This document shows, piece after piece, positions 7,818-14,897 of a DNA stretch of 17,265 bases. The stretch is from an uncultured Ruminococcus sp. (GTDB lineage: Bacteria; Bacillota; Clostridia; Oscillospirales; Ruminococcaceae), in contig CAADWP010000174.1 in the NCBI GenBank assembly GCA_900752785.1, forward strand, positions 1-17,265, read 5' to 3'. Positions within the stretch are counted from its first letter, which is position 1; every line of letters starts with the position of its first letter. Below the pieces are notes generated by a model. The model saw nothing but the letters and a program-made list of their open reading frames with translations, searched no databases and was not told the DNA's origin. The position numbers and the translations under genes were made by a program.

Positions 7818-7898
7818 TTAATCCAGTCCTCCAGTTCATAATTTCTTGCCGATATTATAAAAAATTATTAAAAATAATCCAGTATCAGCTATATTAAT

Positions 7899-7927
7899 AT
7901 AATACCAAATTTGCACGAAAATTTCAA
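7899..7927 (-). promoter_or_regulatory. Promoter of the sugar-importer ATPase gene
   Basis: On the minus strand: TTGAAA (7927-7922), a 17-bp spacer, TATTAT (7904-7899) with TGG directly before it. This leaves a leader of roughly 75 nt with no obvious operator. Confidence 0.7.
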
Positions 7928-7948
7928 GATGCTAAATTGACAAACTTA

Positions 7949-8731
7949 CTATAGTTTGTTTATTAGATTTGCCGAAAAAACAGCGGAAAAATCGCGGCAA
8001 AAAGCATCAAAATCCATTGGATTGAACAAGTTTTCAACATCTTTGTGCAATAATTCCATACACTCACCTATTGCCAGTTTTTCGGGCAAAACCAGACCTC
8101 CGAGAGATACTCTCATCAAGACCTCTACATGATTTCCAACAGCGGCAAACATTCTCTTTATCTGGTGGTATTTACCCTCAAAAAGTTCAATAAACGCCAG
8201 TTTATCGCTGTTTTCCGCTAATCTTACCTTTGCCGGGAGACAGGTTTCACCCGACTTCAATAATACCCCTTTTTTGAATAAGTCAATATAATTACTTTGG
8301 AATGGTCTGTCAAGTTTCACAATATATATTTTGGGAATGTGACGCCCGGGAGCAAGTATTTTATGAGCAAGATCACCATCGTCAGTAATGAGGAGCGCTC
8401 CCATAGAATCTTTATCAAGACGTCCGGCAGGAAACATTCCCTTTGTTTTCATTTCCGAGGGGATAAGCTCCATGACTGTTTTTCCGTCTTTTTCATCGGT
8501 TGAGCAAACATAGCCCTGCGGCTTATTGAGAAGTACATATCTGAATTTTTGAGAAGAGACTGTTTTTCCGCATATTTCAACAATATCGTTTTCGGGATCT
8601 ATCTTTACATCCGTAACTTTTGTAAAAGCTCCATTAAGATTTATTTTCCCCTTTTTTGCAAGCTCTTTGATCTCACGGCGCGAATATTCTGTGCGCTCAG
8701 ATATAAATTTATCAAGACGTATAAAAGGCAT
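7949..8731 (-). CDS. rsuA: RsuA-type 16S rRNA pseudouridine synthase
   Basis: A 260-residue RNA-modifying enzyme that converts a uridine to pseudouridine in ribosomal RNA; the RsuA branch acts on 16S rRNA (U516 in E. coli). It has an N-terminal S4 RNA-binding domain (about residues 1-55, RLDKFISERTEYSRREIKEL) and a catalytic domain with KPQGYVCS (70-77) and GRLDKDSMG, in which Asp106 is the catalytic aspartate. RsuA, RluB and RluF are hard to separate by eye, so the exact target is uncertain. A TTG five codons upstream is in frame, but the ATG at 8729-8731 has AAAGGAG six bases before it and is preferred. The stop lies about 20 bp from the -35 box of the ATPase gene. A small ACAAACT/AGTTTGT hairpin at the 3' end lacks a T-run. 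Confidence 0.88.
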   Translation of the reverse strand: MPFIRLDKFISERTEYSRREIKELAKKGKINLNGAFTKVTDVKIDPENDIVEICGKTVSSQKFRYVLLNKPQGYVCSTDEKDGKTVMELIPSEMKTKGMFPAGRLDKDSMGALLITDDGDLAHKILAPGRHIPKIYIVKLDRPFQSNYIDLFKKGVLLKSGETCLPAKVRLAENSDKLAFIELFEGKYHQIKRMFAAVGNHVEVLMRVSLGGLVLPEKLAIGECMELLHKDVENLFNPMDFDAFCRDFSAVFSANLINKL

Positions 8732-8830
8732 TTTTTCTCCTTTCAATTTATCGTATATTCTACATGATGTGCAGAATAAAATAACTAAAAATATTATCTG
8801 CTATAATATCATAGAAGCAATGATACTACA

Positions 8831-9277
8831 CTATTTTAATATTTTGTTTAAAAAGTCAATTATATTTTCACCTAAAACTATCGGTTTCAGTGGATCAAAT
8901 GTGTAAATCCGTTCCGTTTCTCCTACACATAATATCATTTGACCGTTTAAAAATCCAATTGGATATAGATTCTCTTTCAGATAATTCTTTCTGCTTTCAA
9001 CAAAATCATATAATCCGGACGCCATCAAGGCATCAAATTGTATGCTCCCATAATAGTCATTAGCTTTGACTTTTAGCATTTTTAATTCGTCAAGTGAATA
9101 TGAAATACTTACACCTTGAAAATGTGACAAAATATCTAACGCATACTTAAATGGAATAAACCCTTCATTTTTCATTTTTTTGCACATAGGCATAATGTCT
9201 TGGGTTTTATCTTTTTGCCAGCCTATTTCATGCAATTTATTTATAATTCTCTTATCAATCAAGTCAAAATTTAACAA
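8831..9277 (-). CDS. SUKH-3-like immunity protein
   Basis: A 148-residue soluble protein that resembles the SUKH-3 family (SMI1/KNR4 superfamily), members of which commonly neutralise nuclease or deaminase toxins of contact-dependent and polymorphic toxin systems. The family pattern I see is an early IGW, a Gly followed by a helix with ALDILSHFQGV, a Tyr-rich middle, LYPIGFLNGQMIL, a short TERIYTF strand, and a C-terminal helix. It begins with TTG at 9277, with a perfect AGGAGG six bases upstream. One sampled 60-bp stretch is about 28% GC, clearly lower than carB, which suggests acquisition by transfer. No toxin gene is next to it, so it looks like an orphan or recruited immunity gene. Family assignment is from pattern memory only. 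Confidence 0.7.
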   Translation of the reverse strand: MLNFDLIDKRIINKLHEIGWQKDKTQDIMPMCKKMKNEGFIPFKYALDILSHFQGVSISYSLDELKMLKVKANDYYGSIQFDALMASGLYDFVESRKNYLKENLYPIGFLNGQMILCVGETERIYTFDPLKPIVLGENIIDFLNKILK

Positions 9278-9431
9278 ATTAACCTCCTAAATTTATAGTT
9301 ATCTCTAATTCTTCAATAACCCTCGTACAAGTATCAAATGATATATAATTTGCACCATGCAGTATAATTAGAATAAATTGGTCAAGTCTATGAATATTAT
9401 TAGTCAGTAAATAATTTTATAGGAGGCTGTC
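9278..9431. other. Divergent intergenic region, no clear promoter
   Basis: About 154 AT-rich bases lie between the divergent SUKH-like and DUF4830 genes. A TATAAT occurs at 9363-9368 on the plus strand, but no good -35 box is spaced from it. AGGAGG at 9421-9426 is the ribosome binding site of the plus-strand gene. I see no RNA gene or terminator here. Confidence 0.4.
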
Positions 9432-9860
9432 ATGATAAAAAAGAAAATTTTTTTACCGATAATTATTGCCGGAGCAGCTCTTGCAGTTATATTTATGAAA
9501 GACGACGGAAAAATAAAAAAAGTTCCTGAAAAAGCTTCGGTAGAGGCGTCAAGCACCGCAGACCGAGTAGGTTATTTTGCGTCTCATGGCTGGGAAGTTG
9601 AAGAGATAGCGGGAAAAAGCATTACCGTTCCGGAAAAATTTTCAGACGCTTACGAGGAATACGCTGTATTGCAGGATAAGCAGGGGATGCCGCTCAGAGA
9701 ATATGCGGGAAAGGAAGCTCAGCTTTATGTGTACGAGGTAAAAAATTACAGCCCCGAAAGCAAAAAAATGCTTGCGGAGCTTCTTGTCTGCGATGATCTC
9801 GCAATTGCGTCAATGGTATACAGCGAGGACGGAGGAAGTCTCCGTCTCGCCGTAAGCTAA
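9432..9860 (+). CDS. DUF4830 domain protein, membrane-anchored
   Basis: A 142-residue protein with an N-terminal hydrophobic segment (about residues 5-22, IFLPIIIAGAALAVIFM) after a Lys-rich start, so it is probably anchored in the membrane with the rest outside. Residues from about 45 match the DUF4830 pattern: a helix leading to HGWEVE, ITVPEKFSDAYEEYAVLQ, REYAGKEAQLYVYEVKNY, then a LLVCDDLAIASMVYS strand pair. The function of this Clostridia family is unknown. The ATG at 9432 follows AGGAGG by five bases. Its stop codon directly abuts the stop of the convergent membrane-protein gene, leaving no room for an intergenic terminator. Confidence 0.75.
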   Translation: MIKKKIFLPIIIAGAALAVIFMKDDGKIKKVPEKASVEASSTADRVGYFASHGWEVEEIAGKSITVPEKFSDAYEEYAVLQDKQGMPLREYAGKEAQLYVYEVKNYSPESKKMLAELLVCDDLAIASMVYSEDGGSLRLAVS

Positions 9861-10232
9861 TCAGAATATTTCAATAAGATTTCCAATAAAAGGAATTCTG
9901 AGAGCCATTCCAGACCATGCTCCGTATGCAAGTGCAATTATAAGCAGGAGCACAGCAATTCCGACAACAGCGCAGACAATAGCTCCAACTATTGGAATAA
10001 AACTTAAAAGCTTGCATACGATTCCCAAAGCAACCCCGGCAATCAGCAATGTAAGCTGCTGATTAGCATGAAACTTGCAGAAAGATGAGTTTTTGTCCAT
10101 GAGAATAGGAACGAAAAACAAGATCGGAATAACGTAACAAATTGCCACAAGAAGTTTGTTTGATTCAATCTCTGATGAATCAAATGAACTTTGTGCATTT
10201 TTGTCATTAAACGGTTCAACAATGTTGTGCAT
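9861..10232 (-). CDS. Small Tic20/DUF4870-like membrane protein
   Basis: A 123-residue protein with a hydrophilic N-terminus (1-25) and three predicted membrane segments (about 27-44, 59-78 and 80-103). The loop FCKFHANQQ (about 51-59) is the characteristic motif of the DUF4870/Tic20-like family, whose members are small membrane proteins of unknown function in bacteria. The ATG at 10232 is preceded by AAAGAGGT. It ends back to back with the DUF4830 stop codon. The 117 bp upstream, towards nrdR, are AT-rich; a possible promoter there (TTGGCT, 17 bp, TATATG) is weak, and no terminator for nrdR is obvious, so read-through from nrdR is possible. Confidence 0.75.
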   Translation of the reverse strand: MHNIVEPFNDKNAQSSFDSSEIESNKLLVAICYVIPILFFVPILMDKNSSFCKFHANQQLTLLIAGVALGIVCKLLSFIPIVGAIVCAVVGIAVLLLIIALAYGAWSGMALRIPFIGNLIEIF

Positions 10233-10349
10233 TTTTTTACCTCTTTCTTAAATATTTTATTTTGGCTTATATTTATACCCACTGCTGATATAAAATTTGT
10301 ATGTAATTTATAGTGAATGCATATATCATCAGGTATATTTACAGCCAAT

Positions 10350-10823
10350 TTATTCAGAAGCAGCAGCTTCGGAATAATCTGATTTTTCAAGCTCGCTTAT
10401 AACGGCGACAAAACTTGCTATATCGGTAAAATCCTCATATACTGAGGCAAAACGGATATATGATATCGGGTCGAGCTCACGGAGCTTATTCAATACAAGC
10501 TCTCCTATCTCTTTTGACCGAGCTACCGTTTTTAAATCATTGGCATAGTAATTTTCTACATAATTAACTATTTCAGAGACCTGATCTATCGTGACAGGTC
10601 TTTTTTTTATTGCGCTGAATATTCCGGTAATAAGCTTATCTCTTTTAAAAGGCTCATAGCTTCCGTCACGCTTTTCAACCATAAGAAGCGGCTGTTCCAC
10701 AATTTCATAAGTTGTGAATCTTCCCATGCATTTCAGACATTCTCTCCTGCGACGGATCTTTTCGTCAGTAGGACGGGAATCCGTTACCTTTGAGTCATCA
10801 AAACCGCAGAAAGGACATTTCAT
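10350..10823 (-). CDS. nrdR: Transcriptional repressor NrdR
   Basis: A 157-residue cytoplasmic regulator that represses ribonucleotide reductase genes according to the ATP/dATP balance. The N-terminal zinc ribbon has Cys3, Cys6, Cys29 and Cys32 (MKCPFCG and RRRECLKCMGRF), and residues from about 49 form the ATP-cone domain (VEKRDGSYEPFKRDKLITGI). Length and layout are typical, with a short Glu/Ala-rich tail. Its ATG overlaps the stop codon of the upstream TIM-barrel gene by 4 bp (10820-10823), so the two are probably one transcript and translationally coupled. No ribonucleotide reductase genes are in the window, so its targets lie elsewhere. Confidence 0.96.
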   Translation of the reverse strand: MKCPFCGFDDSKVTDSRPTDEKIRRRRECLKCMGRFTTYEIVEQPLLMVEKRDGSYEPFKRDKLITGIFSAIKKRPVTIDQVSEIVNYVENYYANDLKTVARSKEIGELVLNKLRELDPISYIRFASVYEDFTDIASFVAVISELEKSDYSEAAASE

Positions 10824-11605
10824 ATATTTTGCTCCTTAATCATATTTGAAAGTATTCCGTAACTTGAAAGCAGATCGCTTATCCCATTGAATCCGCTTCT
10901 ATACAGCTCCAAAATTACACTGCAGTCGGGATTACAGCCGTATAGCTTTGAGAAAAAATATTTGAAGTCAAACCTGCCTCTGCCAATGAGAAGACAGTCG
11001 CCAAGCTCTCCGGAATCGCTTATATGAACGTGAACAGTCCTGCTTCCGGCAGCTTCAAGAAAAGCAAAGGGAGTTTCTCCTGCTCGAACAGCCTGCTTTG
11101 TATCAAGTAGAAAAGCAAATTCATTTCCAAGCATTTTCGCAATATCTCTTATAAACGCCGAAGACGCACTGCAGCACCTCGAAACATTTTCAACTGCTAC
11201 AGTCACTCCATATTCCCTACCGAGACGATAAAGCCTGCTGTAGCGCTCACAATAAAGCTCTGCCGATCTTACGGATTTTGCTCCGTGAAAAACGAAGATC
11301 TCAGCTCCGACAATATTCATAAACCGAAAGTAATATTTATAATACTCAAGAATATCATTCATACGCCTTTCATAATCGGAAAAAAACATAAGCTGTTCTA
11401 TCTCACAAGTAAAGGGATGAACGGCAGAACATTTCACATCAAAGCGTTTCAGGATATTTTCAGCGCCGTGAGCAAAGCTTTCTTTCAGCTCTGAATGCGT
11501 ATTAATAAATATCTCGACGTTTGAAACTCCATTTACGGAAAGATCATAAAGGCTTTCCTCAAGCGGTTTAGGATAAAGACATGATGTAGAAACTCCGGCA
11601 ATCAC
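10820..11605 (-). CDS. TIM-barrel sugar isomerase/epimerase-like protein
   Basis: A 261-residue protein of the xylose isomerase-like TIM-barrel (AP endonuclease 2) superfamily. The barrel motifs run in order: GVSTSC on strand 1, VEIF, VHPFT, FVFHGA, VAVENV, LLDTKQA, HVHISDS and VILELY. The Glu, Asp, His and Glu of the last four are the expected metal-site residues, so an active enzyme is likely; isomerase, epimerase or endonuclease activity cannot be told from sequence. An ATG 11 codons upstream is in frame, but the GTG at 11603-11605 has GGGGAGG seven bases before it and gives the usual family N-terminus, so it is preferred. It is the first gene of an operon with nrdR, which it overlaps by 4 bp. 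Confidence 0.85.
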   Translation of the reverse strand: MIAGVSTSCLYPKPLEESLYDLSVNGVSNVEIFINTHSELKESFAHGAENILKRFDVKCSAVHPFTCEIEQLMFFSDYERRMNDILEYYKYYFRFMNIVGAEIFVFHGAKSVRSAELYCERYSRLYRLGREYGVTVAVENVSRCCSASSAFIRDIAKMLGNEFAFLLDTKQAVRAGETPFAFLEAAGSRTVHVHISDSGELGDCLLIGRGRFDFKYFFSKLYGCNPDCSVILELYRSGFNGISDLLSSYGILSNMIKEQNI

Positions 11606-11646
11606 TTTTCCACCTCCCCGCAGCCTACTTGTTATCATATAATATT

Positions 11647-11675
11647 ATTATACCATATATTAACAAAAATAGCAA
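11647..11675 (-). promoter_or_regulatory. Promoter of the TIM-barrel/nrdR operon
   Basis: On the minus strand: TTGCTA (11675-11670), a 17-bp spacer, and a perfect TATAAT (11652-11647) preceded by TGG. The leader to the GTG start is only about 35 nt. It supports the GTG at 11605 over the ATG at 11638, which would leave almost no leader. Confidence 0.75.
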
Positions 11676-11760
11676 CAGTCACGGAGATAATTTCAGAAAA
11701 TTTATTTTTAAGAGTGGACTTAATCGAACGATCATGTGGTTTGGATACAGCGTCACGCTG

Positions 11761-13335
11761 CTATATTTCATCGTATGGTATGTCATATGTATCTGCGGCG
11801 CGCTTAGCCTTAATTTCATTCTTTATCAGAAAATTGCCGCCGTATTTCCAACAATATACATACATTTTAGCTGCTTCCTTATCACTACGGGCTGCCGCCT
11901 TTCCGAACCAATCAGCTGCTTTAGCATAATTCCTTTCAGTTCCGTGACCGTTAATATAACAATAGCCCAGCATCTTCTGAGCATTGATATTCATTTTTAG
12001 CGCCGACAGCTCAAAAAATCTTTTTGCCCGCGAATGATCCTTAGCCGTACCGATTCCATTCAGGAAACACCAACCAAGCGAATACTGAGCGTCCGGATCA
12101 GACAACTCAGCAGCTTTTTTATACCAAGCCGCTGCTTCGGTAAAATTTCTCTGAACGCCCCACCCGTTGAATAAACATTCTCCAAAGTTATATTGAGCCT
12201 TAGGAAGTCCGTTTTCAGCTGCACTGCGCCATAATTCCGCAGCTTTTCGCTGATTTTTCGGAACTCCGTCTCCTCTGAAATAAAGGGCCCCAAGATTATT
12301 TACCGCATCAAGTTCTCCATTATTTGCAGCTTTTGAATAAAGCTCAGCAGCCTTTGTCATATCTTTTTTTGTACCTGTTCCTGAAGCGAAACAGCAGGCA
12401 AGATTATACTGTGCCGGAGCATAATCCTGTTCCGCAGCCATTTTATACCAGTATACGGCTTTTTCAAAATCAGCAGAAATTCCTGCACCGCTGTAATATG
12501 CATTTCCAAGCTTAAACTGCATTCCGGGATTTCCCGATTCCGCACCACGGAAAAGATTCTCCATACTGTCATCCATATCGGCGTCAATCCCGTATTTCAA
12601 AGCTATCTTTTCCGCTTTTTCAATATCGGCAATAAGATTGGAGCCTCCTATCCTGTAGCAATATACAAGCGCCTTTTGAGAATCATAATCGCCTTGTTCA
12701 GCCGCCTTTTCATACCAATAAACAGCCTTTAATAAATCACGCTTTACGCCCTGTCCCGAACGATAACAGTCGGCAAGCTTCTTCTGTGAGCTGCAATCGC
12801 CTTTCTCGGCAGATTTAGTATACCATTTCACAGCCTTTATATAATCCTGCTTAACTCCTCCTCTGCCATAGTAAAAACGTTCCCCGAGATTAAAACACGC
12901 ATCATTACTGCCGTTTTCCGCTTTTCTCATAATATCCTCAATAACAGTCGAAGCTGAACTTTTTTCTTCTGCTGCATTATCGCTTACTAAAATTTCTGAT
13001 CTGTCCCAACCGAGAACATAGACAAAACTGTCAATTATCATTTTAGATTTTTCTTTATTGAGATATTCAGCTATAATTGATTCCGCACGAGCAATGATCT
13101 CATCAGTACTTTTTTTCCCCGACAGTACAGCGTCATTTTCACGCAGACATAGTTCTCCGATATTTTCACTCAGAGCAACAAAATATGCTTTGCTCTCCTT
13201 TGAAAATTCGGGAGCAAGATCCTTTAAAGCCGCGCAGAACCGCTTTTGATCTGTAATTATCTCAATTCCAAATCTATCCGTTACCTTCTTTACTGCCGCG
13301 TTTATTTCAGCCTGCTTTTTGTTTTCGATTTTCAT
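11761..13335 (-). CDS. Sel1-repeat (TPR-like) protein with conserved N-terminal module
   Basis: A 524-residue protein without signal peptide or membrane segment, so probably a cytoplasmic scaffold for protein-protein contacts. Residues 1-115 form a helical module ending in SFVYVLGW; I recall similar AFAYALGW-type modules in other Firmicute repeat proteins. About eight Sel1 repeats follow (roughly 144-216 and 264-484), each with the G-x-G-V/T-x-x-D...KAxxWYxKAAExG pattern. Two related non-standard blocks, about 217-253 (VYCYRIGGSN) and 485-524 (VYCWKYGGNF), end the two repeat groups. The ATG at 13335 is preferred over an in-frame GTG at 13344 because AAAGGTG lies at proper distance only from the ATG. 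It is divergent from ytaF. Partners are unknown. Confidence 0.85.
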   Translation of the reverse strand: MKIENKKQAEINAAVKKVTDRFGIEIITDQKRFCAALKDLAPEFSKESKAYFVALSENIGELCLRENDAVLSGKKSTDEIIARAESIIAEYLNKEKSKMIIDSFVYVLGWDRSEILVSDNAAEEKSSASTVIEDIMRKAENGSNDACFNLGERFYYGRGGVKQDYIKAVKWYTKSAEKGDCSSQKKLADCYRSGQGVKRDLLKAVYWYEKAAEQGDYDSQKALVYCYRIGGSNLIADIEKAEKIALKYGIDADMDDSMENLFRGAESGNPGMQFKLGNAYYSGAGISADFEKAVYWYKMAAEQDYAPAQYNLACCFASGTGTKKDMTKAAELYSKAANNGELDAVNNLGALYFRGDGVPKNQRKAAELWRSAAENGLPKAQYNFGECLFNGWGVQRNFTEAAAWYKKAAELSDPDAQYSLGWCFLNGIGTAKDHSRAKRFFELSALKMNINAQKMLGYCYINGHGTERNYAKAADWFGKAAARSDKEAAKMYVYCWKYGGNFLIKNEIKAKRAADTYDIPYDEI

Positions 13336-13348
13336 TCCGTTCACCTTT

Positions 13349-13377
13349 TTTCATGTAATTTCATAATATGGTATTGT
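13349..13377 (+). promoter_or_regulatory. Possible ytaF promoter
   Basis: TATTGT at 13372-13377 is preceded by TGG, the same extended -10 form seen elsewhere in the window, but the hexamer 17 bp upstream (TTTCAT) is a poor -35 box. It lies in the 100 bp shared with the divergent Sel1-repeat gene. Confidence 0.4.
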
Positions 13378-13435
13378 TAAGCCGATTAAGGCAATATAAA
13401 AGCAATGCCGTACAGGCTTTTAGGAGGCGCTTTAC

Positions 13436-14050
13436 TTGACCAAAGAACTTTTTCTCGCACTTATTGTAAGCCTCGATACTTATCTTGTTTCAGCCGCTTA
13501 TTGTAACAGCGGTATAAAAATACCGGCAGCATCGGGAGCTGTTATAAATATTTTAGGAGCGGCAGTACTTGGACTTTCTATAAAATTTTCCGAGATCATG
13601 GGAAATTTTATACCCGCAAATTTATGCCGCAGCCTCGGTACAGTCATTCTCGTTTTTATAGGAGCTTTTATTCTTCTAAAAGGGCTTGTGCGAAATCTTG
13701 TTGCCCGTCTCTCGGAGAAAGGCGAGCTGTCCCTAAAGATCAAGGGCAGCTCAGTTGTTTTAAAACTTTATCTTGACGATACTGCCGCTGATTTCGATAA
13801 TTCAAAGGTTCTTTCAATAGGAGAAGCCGCTGCTCTTGCCTTAGCAAGCTCTCTTGATTCGGCAGCAATTGGATTAAGCAGCGGTATGGGAGAAATCGAC
13901 CCTGCTGCATCCTCTATACTGACCTTTTTATGCGGTTCGGCAGCCTTGCTTCTCGGCAATCTTACAGGAAAAAAAATATCCTCGCTTCACCGTGATTTCT
14001 CGTGGCTCGGAGGAATTTTTTTGATTATTTTTGCGTTTTTCAGCGTCTGA
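13436..14050 (+). CDS. ytaF: Sporulation membrane protein YtaF (MntP/DUF204-like)
   Basis: A 204-residue multi-spanning membrane protein related to the manganese exporter MntP; in Bacillus the ytaF gene is linked to sporulation, but its transport substrate is not known to me. The two half-repeats each carry an SLD motif: Asp14 (SLDTYLVSA) and Asp141 (SLDSAAIGL), acidic positions within membrane helices. Between the halves, residues 119-130 (DFDNSKVLSIGE) match the 12-residue EF-hand calcium-loop pattern. It starts with TTG at 13436, with TAGGAGG eight bases upstream. It is alone on the plus strand amid minus-strand genes. No terminator is evident in the 34 bp before the convergent metallophosphoesterase. 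Confidence 0.85.
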   Translation: MTKELFLALIVSLDTYLVSAAYCNSGIKIPAASGAVINILGAAVLGLSIKFSEIMGNFIPANLCRSLGTVILVFIGAFILLKGLVRNLVARLSEKGELSLKIKGSSVVLKLYLDDTAADFDNSKVLSIGEAAALALASSLDSAAIGLSSGMGEIDPAASSILTFLCGSAALLLGNLTGKKISSLHRDFSWLGGIFLIIFAFFSV

Positions 14051-14084
14051 TAATAAACAAGAACAAACTCACAGGCTGTTTTAT

Positions 14085-14885
14085 TTATAAATTATAAATC
14101 ACAATCTCGGGTGGATTAAAAAGACGAAGCTTACCGAGTCCGGCTGAAACAAGAAGTTTCATTTTACAATAAGTATAAACACCTTTTGAACATCGCGGAA
14201 AGAATTTTCGTTCAGGTGAAAGAATTCCCACACCGAAAATTCTTACAGCTCCGCCATGAACGTGACCGCTGAAAGTATAATCGGCTCCCCATTGAGAATA
14301 AGCTTCGCCAAAAAACGGATTATGAGCAAGCAGTAATACTTCATCTTTCGGGCATTTTCCCAGAAGCGAATTAAGCTTATTAACATCTATCTTTTCCAGA
14401 TTACGATAGCTGCCGTTCTTTTTGTAGATATTATAGCTTTCTTCAAGTCCGAAAATTACAAACTTCCTGTTTTTTATCTCTATTGTCGAAGAAGCGTTCC
14501 TAAGCAACACTATGCCGATTTTATTCAATTCATCAAAGAATTTTTTCTTTTTATCCTCATGCATACTCTGTTCGTGATTTCCATTGCACATATATACCGG
14601 AGCAATACTGCGAAAATGCCGCAGCGTTGAAATTATTACCGAAAGATCAGTTTCCGACCGAGAAACAATATCTCCGCTTATGATAATAATATCAGGAACT
14701 TCGGCAGAGATCCTTGATATAAGACGATGATTTCCCCTGCCGAATTTTCTTTTGTGCAGATCTGAAATATGAGCAATTTTTATATCTCCTCCGAGATTTT
14801 CATATCTTATTGTAAGAGGATAATTACTGAAAAAAACAACGGCTGAAATGAAAACAAATATTACCAAAAGTATAATAAATATCAC
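14085..14885 (-). CDS. Membrane-anchored metallophosphoesterase
   Basis: A 266-residue calcineurin-like phosphoesterase related to YkuE. Residues 1-20 form one hydrophobic anchor, placing the catalytic domain next to the membrane, probably outside. All signature motifs are present: SDLH (Asp42, His44), GD (Asp72), GNHE (102-105), AHNP (His188) and GHVHGG (His208, His210), so a two-metal active site is complete. Substrates of this branch range from lipid-linked phosphates to cyclic nucleotides and cannot be told here. It starts with GTG at 14885, with AAAGGA eight bases upstream, and lies 12 bp after the gyrA stop codon, so it is very probably co-transcribed with gyrA. Confidence 0.9.
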   Translation of the reverse strand: MIFIILLVIFVFISAVVFFSNYPLTIRYENLGGDIKIAHISDLHKRKFGRGNHRLISRISAEVPDIIIISGDIVSRSETDLSVIISTLRHFRSIAPVYMCNGNHEQSMHEDKKKKFFDELNKIGIVLLRNASSTIEIKNRKFVIFGLEESYNIYKKNGSYRNLEKIDVNKLNSLLGKCPKDEVLLLAHNPFFGEAYSQWGADYTFSGHVHGGAVRIFGVGILSPERKFFPRCSKGVYTYCKMKLLVSAGLGKLRLFNPPEIVIYNL

Positions 14886-14897
14886 TGAATAAATCCT

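Noticed and set aside
10233..10349. NrdR box upstream of the Tic20-like gene
   Set aside because: The AT-rich sequence CACTATAAATTACAT is only loosely similar to the NrdR-box consensus and no pair of sites is present.
11748..11760. CAGCGTCACGCTG palindrome after the Sel1-repeat gene as a terminator
   Set aside because: The loop would be a single base and no T-run follows on either strand.
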